Assembly (NCBI GenBank): GCA_038207565.1
Contig: JBBQZQ010000011.1
Location: 35,745 to 99,744, forward strand
DNA length: 64,000 nt
Source of the DNA: JALZAI01 sp038207565
GTDB lineage: Bacteria > Actinomycetota > Actinomycetes > Mycobacteriales > Jatrophihabitantaceae
Direction: 5' to 3'
Positions 58,658-64,000 of the stretch are shown piece by piece. The notes under the pieces were generated by a model, which was given only the letters and a program-made list of their open reading frames with translations, searched no databases and was not told where the DNA came from. The position numbers were made by a program, and so were the translations under genes. How positions within the stretch are numbered: the first letter of the stretch is position 1; each line of letters starts with the position of its first letter.

Positions 58658-59335
58658 ATGCGCGAATTGTCCGGACGCCAGGTGGTCGTCGTCGGAGGCC
58701 TCGGGGGGCTCGGTCGCGCGGTGTGCGACGCCTTCGTCGAGGCCGGCGCGCTCGTCCGCGCGCTCGATGCGGTGGCGCCGCCCGAAGCATCGCGCTCGAT
58801 CGACAACGTGATCGTGGACGTGACGTCAGACGCTCAATTGCGCCACTGTTTCGACGAGGCTGTCCCGCCGTGGGCGGTCGTGAACGTCGTCGGCGGCTTC
58901 GCCCCCGCCCGTGACCTCACCGAGTTCGACGTCGACGAGTTCGACGAGCAGGTGCGGCTGAACCTCACCACCGCAGCGCTGGTCACCAAGCACGCACTGC
59001 GCCGCATGGGCGAGACCGGCGAAGGCCGGCTCGTGCACACCGCGAGCAGGGCGGCGGTGCAGATTGAGGGCGCCGGCTTCGCCTACTCGGTCAGCAAGCT
59101 CGGCGTCCTGCACCTCGTACGGACCGCCGCGCTGCAGACTCGCGGCACCGCCATCACCGTCAACGCCGTCGTTCCGAGCATCATCGACACCCCGGCGAAC
59201 CGCCGCGCCATGCCGAACTCCGCGCACGAGCGCTGGCCCGCACCCGAGGACATCGCAGCGGTATACCGGTTTCTCGCCTCACCTGCGGCAAAGCTGATCT
59301 CCGGCGCCGAGGTGCCTGTGTACGGGCTGGCCTGA
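58658..59335 (+). CDS. Short-chain dehydrogenase/reductase (SDR)
   Basis: 225 residues with the cofactor loop GGLGGLGRAV at residues 13-22, the Ser of LVHTASRAAVQ near 130 and the catalytic YSVSK near 146. It is a classical SDR but shorter than average, with a compressed N-terminal half. It reduces or oxidises carbonyl/hydroxyl groups with NAD(P); substrate unknown. It is transcribed toward the RNA-repair operon but separated from it by 211 bp. Confidence 0.9.
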   Translation: MRELSGRQVVVVGGLGGLGRAVCDAFVEAGALVRALDAVAPPEASRSIDNVIVDVTSDAQLRHCFDEAVPPWAVVNVVGGFAPARDLTEFDVDEFDEQVRLNLTTAALVTKHALRRMGETGEGRLVHTASRAAVQIEGAGFAYSVSKLGVLHLVRTAALQTRGTAITVNAVVPSIIDTPANRRAMPNSAHERWPAPEDIAAVYRFLASPAAKLISGAEVPVYGLA

Positions 59336-59546
59336 GCCGGGCTACCCGGCTGCGCGCAATCGCGACGGTCGGCAACGTTTGCAGTCCTAGCTGGCTCACC
59401 CAGTGCGTTATCGGCTCCGAATGTTCGTCATGCTCGATCCCGCGCCGACCCTCGCGAACCCCCTCTGTCACGGCATGCCTTTCGCAACTTTGGACTGAAC
59501 GCGACAACACACCTTCTGGCGAGAGTGTCAGGCAGACTGTCCAACT

Positions 59547-60965
59547 GTGCTCTTAACGATCTCTACGACTCATGAACCGGCTACCGATCTGGGTTATTTG
59601 CTGCACAAGCACCCTGGTCGGGTTCAGACGTTCGCCGAGTCGGTAGGGGTCGCCCACGTCTTCTACCCCGAGAACACCGACGTCCGCTGCACCGTCGCTC
59701 TCCTGCTGGAGGTCGATCCGATCGGGCTGGTCCGTGGTCGCAGGGGTCCTTCCGGGGACGGGTTCGCGCTCGGGCAGTACGTGAATGACCGTCCATACGC
59801 GGCGTCGAGCATGCTGGCGATGGCGTTGAAGGACGTGTTTCGTACGGCCCTCACCGGTCGCTGTCACGCGCGGCCCGAGCTGGCTAAGACGGCGATCCCG
59901 CTCGCGATCCACGTGCCCGCAGTTCCGTGTCGCGGTGGGCTTGATCTGCTGCGTCAGCTCTTCGAACCGATCGGCTGGACCGTCGAGGCGACAGCGAGCG
60001 AACTCGATGCGACGATGCCCGAGTGGGGTGACTCGCGCTACTTCGACCTTCGGCTGACCGGCGTCGTCCGATTGGCCGATGCATTGAATCACCTGTACGT
60101 CCTGCTGCCGGTGCTCGACGACGCGAAGCACTACTGGGTGAGCAACGACGAGGTGGACAAGCTGATCCGGGCCGGCGGTGGTTGGTTGGCCGATCACCCC
60201 GAGAGGGCACTGATCACGCGTCGCTACCTCGCACATCGTCGCGAGCTGACCGAATCCGCGATGGCCCGGCTCGCCGAGTCAGACGATGCCGACGTCGAGG
60301 AGTTCGACAATGCCGTGGAGGGTGCCCGCGTCTTGGAGGCGCCCGACCGCCCGATTCCGCTGGCCGAGCAGCGCAGAGGTGCGGTCCTTGCTGCGGTCCG
60401 CGCTTCGGGTGCGCGCACCGTCGGGGACTTCGGCTGCGGCGAAGGTGTGTTGGTGCGCGACCTGCTCGACGAGCGGGGCCTCGACCGTATCGTCGCAACG
60501 GACGTGTCGGCGCGCGCGCTTCACATCGCGGGTCGCCGGCTTCGGCTGGACAAGATGACCGAGCAACAGCGTGCGCGGCTCGACATCTTCCAGTCCGCGT
60601 TGACTTACCGCGATGATCGGCTCACCGGCTTGGACGCCGCGGTCCTGATGGAGGTGGTCGAGCACGTCGACCCGTCTCGGCTTGATGCGTTCCAGCGTTC
60701 GGTGTTCGGGTTTGCGGCTCCGGCGACGGTGATCGTGACGACGCCGAACGTGGAGCACAACGTGCGATTCGAGACGCTGCCCGCCGGCGTGATGCGACAC
60801 CGCGATCACCGCTTCGAGTGGACCCGGTCGCAGTTCCAGGCGTGGGCAGACGCCGTCGGTAGTGGCTACGGCTACACCGTTCGCTATCTACCGGTCGGAG
60901 CGGATGACCCAGAAGTTGGCCCGCCGACTCAGATGGCGATCTTCAGCAAGGTCGTGGCGGCATGA
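59547..60965 (+). CDS. hen1: Hen1: RNA 3'-terminal ribose 2'-O-methyltransferase
   Basis: A 472-residue bacterial Hen1. Residues 1-240 are the domain that activates the Pnkp ligase (MLLTISTTHEPATDLGYLLH at the start, RPYAASSMLAMALKDVF). Residues 265-472 are the methyltransferase, with the SAM site VGDFGCGEG near 293 and the metal-binding MEVVEHVD near 370. The segment TTPNVEHNVRFETLPAG recognises the RNA end. It methylates the 2'-OH at the broken end before ligation, so the repaired site resists renewed cleavage. It overlaps pnkp by four bases (ATGA). Confidence 0.96.
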   Translation: MLLTISTTHEPATDLGYLLHKHPGRVQTFAESVGVAHVFYPENTDVRCTVALLLEVDPIGLVRGRRGPSGDGFALGQYVNDRPYAASSMLAMALKDVFRTALTGRCHARPELAKTAIPLAIHVPAVPCRGGLDLLRQLFEPIGWTVEATASELDATMPEWGDSRYFDLRLTGVVRLADALNHLYVLLPVLDDAKHYWVSNDEVDKLIRAGGGWLADHPERALITRRYLAHRRELTESAMARLAESDDADVEEFDNAVEGARVLEAPDRPIPLAEQRRGAVLAAVRASGARTVGDFGCGEGVLVRDLLDERGLDRIVATDVSARALHIAGRRLRLDKMTEQQRARLDIFQSALTYRDDRLTGLDAAVLMEVVEHVDPSRLDAFQRSVFGFAAPATVIVTTPNVEHNVRFETLPAGVMRHRDHRFEWTRSQFQAWADAVGSGYGYTVRYLPVGADDPEVGPPTQMAIFSKVVAA

Positions 60966-63526
60966 CTCGCGAGGTCTCCGTTCCTGAGCTGAGCCTCGTC
61001 GTGTTGATCGGTGTCAGCGGTTCGGGCAAGTCCACCTTTGGACATGACCACTTCCGCTCCACCGAAGTGATCTCCTCGGACTTTTGCCGCGGCCTGGTCG
61101 CCGACGACGAGAACGATCAGGCGGCCACGCCGGAGGCGTTCGAGCTGCTTCATTACATCGTCGGGAAGAGGCTGAAGGCCGGTCGCCTTACCGTCGTGGA
61201 CGCGACCAACGTCCAAGCTGACGCGCGCAAGCACCTCGTCGCCGTAGCGCGTGAGCATGACGTTCTGCCTGTGGCAATCGTCTTAGACGTACCCGAAAGT
61301 GTCTGCCTCGCGAGGAACGCGACCCGACCGGACCGCGATTTCGGTGCGCAGGTCATCCGCCGGCAGCGCGACCAGCTTCGTCGCGGTCTCAAGGGATTGC
61401 AGCGCGAGGGATTCCGCACCGTTCACACGCTGCGCGGGCCCGAGGAGATCGCCGAGGTTTCCCTACTTCGCACGAAGCTCTACAACGATCTACGACACGA
61501 GACCGGCCCGTATGACGTCATCGGCGATATCCATGGTTGCCGCGTCGAGCTCGAGCTACTACTCGTCGAGCTGGGTTACTCGATCAGCCGCGACAACGCG
61601 GGACACGCCGTGGGCGCACATCGCGACGACCGGCGGGCCATCTTCGTGGGTGATCTCGTCGATCGCGGCCCCGACAGCCCCGGCGTTCTTCGACTCGTCA
61701 TGGGGATGACCGCTGCCGGAGACGCGTTCTGCGTTCCCGGCAACCACGAGAACAAGCTGCTGCGCGCGATGCGTGGCCGCAACGTACAGATCACTCATGG
61801 CCTCGCCGAGTCGCTGGCGCAGCTAGCAGCCGAGACCGACGAATTCCGCGGTCAGGTCGAGAGGTTCATGGATGGCCTGATCTCGCACTACGTCTTCGAC
61901 GAGGGGCGGCTCGTCGTTTCCCACGCGGGATTGATTGAGCGATACCAGGGCCGTGCCTCGGGTCGCGTCCGCGAGTTCTGTCTCTACGGGCAGACGACTG
62001 GGGAAACCGACGAGTACGGACTGCCGGTGCGTTACCCGTGGGCGCAGGAGTACCGAGGCAAAGCGATGGTGCTCTACGGCCACACCCCGGTCCAGACGCC
62101 GGAGTGGATCAACAACACGCTGTGTCTCGACACCGGCTGCGTCTTCGGCGGTCGTCTCAGCGCGCTGCGCTACCCCGAGCGGGAGATCGTCTCCGTTCCT
62201 GCTGCAGAGATCTACTATGAGCCCGCACGACCCTTCCCGACCAACTCGGATGCCGTTGTCTCCGATACGGCCGGGCGTCGGGACCCAGAGGTACTCGACA
62301 TCACCGATGTCATTGGCGCGAGAGTCGTCGAGACCGCGTATCAAAACCGCATCGGCGTGCGGGAGGAGAACGCGGGGGCCGCTCTCGAAGTGATGAGCCG
62401 GTTCGCGATCGACCCGCGGTGGCTGCTCTACCTGCCGCCGACGATGAGTCCCGTCGCGACGTCGACGCTGCCTGACCTCCTGGAACATCCCGCCCAGGCA
62501 TTTGAGGCGTTGCGCGCCGAAGGCGTCGGTCAGGTGGTGTGCGAGGAGAAGCACATGGGTTCGCGCGCCGTCGTGCTGGTGTGCCGCACGCTGGACGCTG
62601 CGCGGGTTCGGTTCGGCGCGCCAGGTGATCAGCTTGGTGCGGTCTGGACGCGAACGGGGCGTCCGTTCTTTTCTGACGAGAACACGTCGGAGCTGGTCGA
62701 TCGGCTTCGAATCGCCGCCGAGGTTGCCGGGCTCTTCGACGAGTTGGAGACGTCGTGGCTGCTGCTCGACGCTGAGCTGCTTCCGTGGAGCGCCAAGGCC
62801 GGACAGCTGCTGCGCGATCAGTACGCCGCAGTTGGCGCGGCTGCGCGGTCATCACTGCCCGTCGCAGTCGACGTCCTCGAACAGGCGTTGACCACCGGGC
62901 TTGATATCGGCGACCTGCTGCAGCGCACCCGATCACGCGAAATCAACTCCGCTGCTTTCACCGAGGCCTATCGGCAATACTGCTGGCCGACCGACGGACT
63001 GACGGGTGTGCGTGTCGCGCCGTTTCAAGTCCTGGCGACCGAAGGGTCGGCGCATCACGAGCGGCCGCACGCGTGGCACCTCGATGTTGCTGATCGACTC
63101 GTGGCCGTCGCGCCTGAGCTGATCACGACTACGCGACGGGTCTTCGCCGATACCACCGACGCGGACTCGGTGTCGGCAGCGACTGACTGGTGGTTTGAGC
63201 TGACCGCGGCCGGGGGTGAGGGCATGGTCGTCAAGCCGGCAGCCAACCTGACCCGAGGACGCAAGGGAGTGATTCAGCCCGGCCTAAAAGTCAGGGGACG
63301 CGAGTACCTGCGGATCATCTACGGCCCGGACTACACGGAGCCGGCGAACCTTGATCGGCTGCGCTCGCGAGGACTCGGCCATAAACGATCACTTGCACTG
63401 CGTGAGTACGCCCTCGGGCTGGAGGCCCTGGATCGGGTAGCGCGCGGCGAGCCGTTGTGGCGCGTGCATCAGTGCGTATTCGCCGTACTTGCGCTGGAAT
63501 CTGAGCCCGTGGATCCGCGGCTGTGA
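60962..63526 (+). CDS. pnkp: Pnkp: polynucleotide kinase-phosphatase-ligase for RNA repair
   Basis: An 854-residue three-part enzyme. Residues 1-170 are the 5'-kinase with P-loop GVSGSGKST (17-25). About 180-430 are the 2',3'-phosphatase of the calcineurin type (GDIHGC, GDLVDRGPDS, GNHENK, SHAG). Residues 480-854 are the adenylyltransferase, with the KxxG lysine in EEKHMGSRAV near 530. With Hen1 it heals and seals RNAs cut by ribotoxins, such as tRNAs. The toxin genes in the preceding elements make such repair relevant, but no direct link is shown. Confidence 0.97.
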   Translation: MTREVSVPELSLVVLIGVSGSGKSTFGHDHFRSTEVISSDFCRGLVADDENDQAATPEAFELLHYIVGKRLKAGRLTVVDATNVQADARKHLVAVAREHDVLPVAIVLDVPESVCLARNATRPDRDFGAQVIRRQRDQLRRGLKGLQREGFRTVHTLRGPEEIAEVSLLRTKLYNDLRHETGPYDVIGDIHGCRVELELLLVELGYSISRDNAGHAVGAHRDDRRAIFVGDLVDRGPDSPGVLRLVMGMTAAGDAFCVPGNHENKLLRAMRGRNVQITHGLAESLAQLAAETDEFRGQVERFMDGLISHYVFDEGRLVVSHAGLIERYQGRASGRVREFCLYGQTTGETDEYGLPVRYPWAQEYRGKAMVLYGHTPVQTPEWINNTLCLDTGCVFGGRLSALRYPEREIVSVPAAEIYYEPARPFPTNSDAVVSDTAGRRDPEVLDITDVIGARVVETAYQNRIGVREENAGAALEVMSRFAIDPRWLLYLPPTMSPVATSTLPDLLEHPAQAFEALRAEGVGQVVCEEKHMGSRAVVLVCRTLDAARVRFGAPGDQLGAVWTRTGRPFFSDENTSELVDRLRIAAEVAGLFDELETSWLLLDAELLPWSAKAGQLLRDQYAAVGAAARSSLPVAVDVLEQALTTGLDIGDLLQRTRSREINSAAFTEAYRQYCWPTDGLTGVRVAPFQVLATEGSAHHERPHAWHLDVADRLVAVAPELITTTRRVFADTTDADSVSAATDWWFELTAAGGEGMVVKPAANLTRGRKGVIQPGLKVRGREYLRIIYGPDYTEPANLDRLRSRGLGHKRSLALREYALGLEALDRVARGEPLWRVHQCVFAVLALESEPVDPRL

Positions 63527-63887
63527 TCCAGCGACGGGATGGTGATCGATGGCGTCACGCCCTTATCGGAGAGCTCGTGGCGGGAGCGGACCGTGCCCGG
63601 CTGGGCAGTGAGCCTGTCGAGGGTTTCGACGAACAGGCCGACTGCGTTTAGCCGCGGGTCGTCGAACGGCGACGTGCTCTCCGACTCGCTCCATTGCATG
63701 AGCGACCGTCTCGCCACCGGGAGGCGAGCCCTCTGACCAGTCGGAGACGTCTCGCAGGTCGAAATCTGGTGCCGTTGGGTGGGTGGCGATGCTGGTCGAT
63801 CCCAACGCTGCCGAGTCGGACGGCCCTTCGCGATTGAATAGGTCGGGGGGTGTTGGCTGGCGGACCACAAGGACATACGCGAGACGT
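63527..63887. other. Region downstream of pnkp, no recognisable gene
   Basis: Frames on the minus strand (ESTSPFDDPRLNAVGLFVET and DLRDVSDWSEGSPPGGETVA) look partly protein-like in two different registers, so a frameshifted or low-quality gene may lie here. I cannot name it, and base quality may be poor this close to the contig end. Confidence 0.3.
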
Positions 63888-64000
63888 GGGGGGGGGGGGG
63901 GGGGGGCGCCCCCCCCCCCCCCCCAGCCGCCGGGGGAGCGGGGGGGGGGGGGCGGACCAGGGAGAGCGGGGGGGGGGGGGGGGCGGGGGGCGCGGGGGGG
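63888..64000. other. Poly-G/poly-C low-complexity end, probable artefact
   Basis: Runs of 12-19 G or C with few other bases fill the last 113 positions. This is the pattern left by no-signal G calls in two-colour sequencing and by assembly of such reads. It is not interpreted as biology. Confidence 0.85.

Noticed and set aside
63469..63876. Protein-coding gene on the minus strand after pnkp
   Set aside because: Two registers each look partly protein-like, but neither gives a family, and sequence quality near the poly-G end is doubtful.

Overview
The window is high-GC DNA from an actinomycete. The evidence is the GC-rich codon use, frequent GTG and TTG starts, a DUF4193 protein, several GAF-ANTAR regulators, RNase J, a fused PcaL, and Nur-like and DtxR-like operator sequences. 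The genus cannot be fixed from the sequence alone. The window opens inside a multicopper oxidase gene and ends in about 110 bases of poly-G/poly-C that look like a sequencing or assembly artefact at a contig end.

Layout. 1-7.3 kb: multicopper oxidase, then a minus-strand polyol operon (DeoR regulator, lipoprotein binding protein, two permeases, mannitol-type dehydrogenase; no ATPase). 8-12.4 kb: HSL-type esterase, a dead azoreductase-like gene beside its HxlR regulator with a 28-bp palindrome between them, a fluoroacetate-dehalogenase-like hydrolase and a Tat-exported TIM-barrel glycosidase-like protein. 12.8-16.4 kb: IS630 debris, a membrane diguanylate cyclase, an array of five hexapeptide minigenes and an MFS exporter. 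16.6-22.5 kb: DUF4193 protein, two broken genes, and a cluster of three ANTAR-type regulators with a sigma-region-4-like protein, followed by a gene-free stretch rich in strong inverted repeats. 22.7-33.6 kb: KAS-III-like enzyme, RNase J, NicT transporter with a Nur-like box and a small Cys-rich protein, a secreted Ig-like surface protein, a molybdopterin oxidoreductase with its reductase, a phosphodiesterase, a cold-shock protein and a ZIP transporter with a DtxR-like box. 33.6-41.3 kb: a complete, tightly overlapping operon pobA-pcaI-pcaJ-pcaF-pcaH-pcaG-pcaB-pcaL that converts 4-hydroxybenzoate to acetyl-CoA and succinyl-CoA. 41.5-44.9 kb: paired CNNM proteins, a MaoC hydratase and a small membrane protein.

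44.9-57.4 kb: a tRNA-Val(CAC) gene whose 3' end is repeated twice downstream. The three copies bound two decayed integrative elements and the start of a third. Each copy has short repeats of 11-bp period about 70 bp downstream and/or about 132 bp upstream, as expected of integrase arm sites. The cargo includes an hsdR remnant, three toxin-antitoxin-like modules, acyl-CoA dehydrogenases with an AraC regulator, a sigma factor with a VOC protein, a serine-recombinase remnant and a relaxase remnant. 57.6-63.5 kb: flavodoxin-like protein, SDR, and the two-gene Hen1-Pnkp RNA repair operon.

The most unusual item is 14861-15137. Five consecutive 21-nt minigenes, each with its own Shine-Dalgarno sequence, encode Met-(Ser/Phe)-Asn-His-Gly-Trp. 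They alternate Ser, Phe, Ser, Phe, Ser inside a 127/129-bp tandem repeat. No gene lies downstream on their strand that they could control as leader peptides, so the peptides themselves may be the product.
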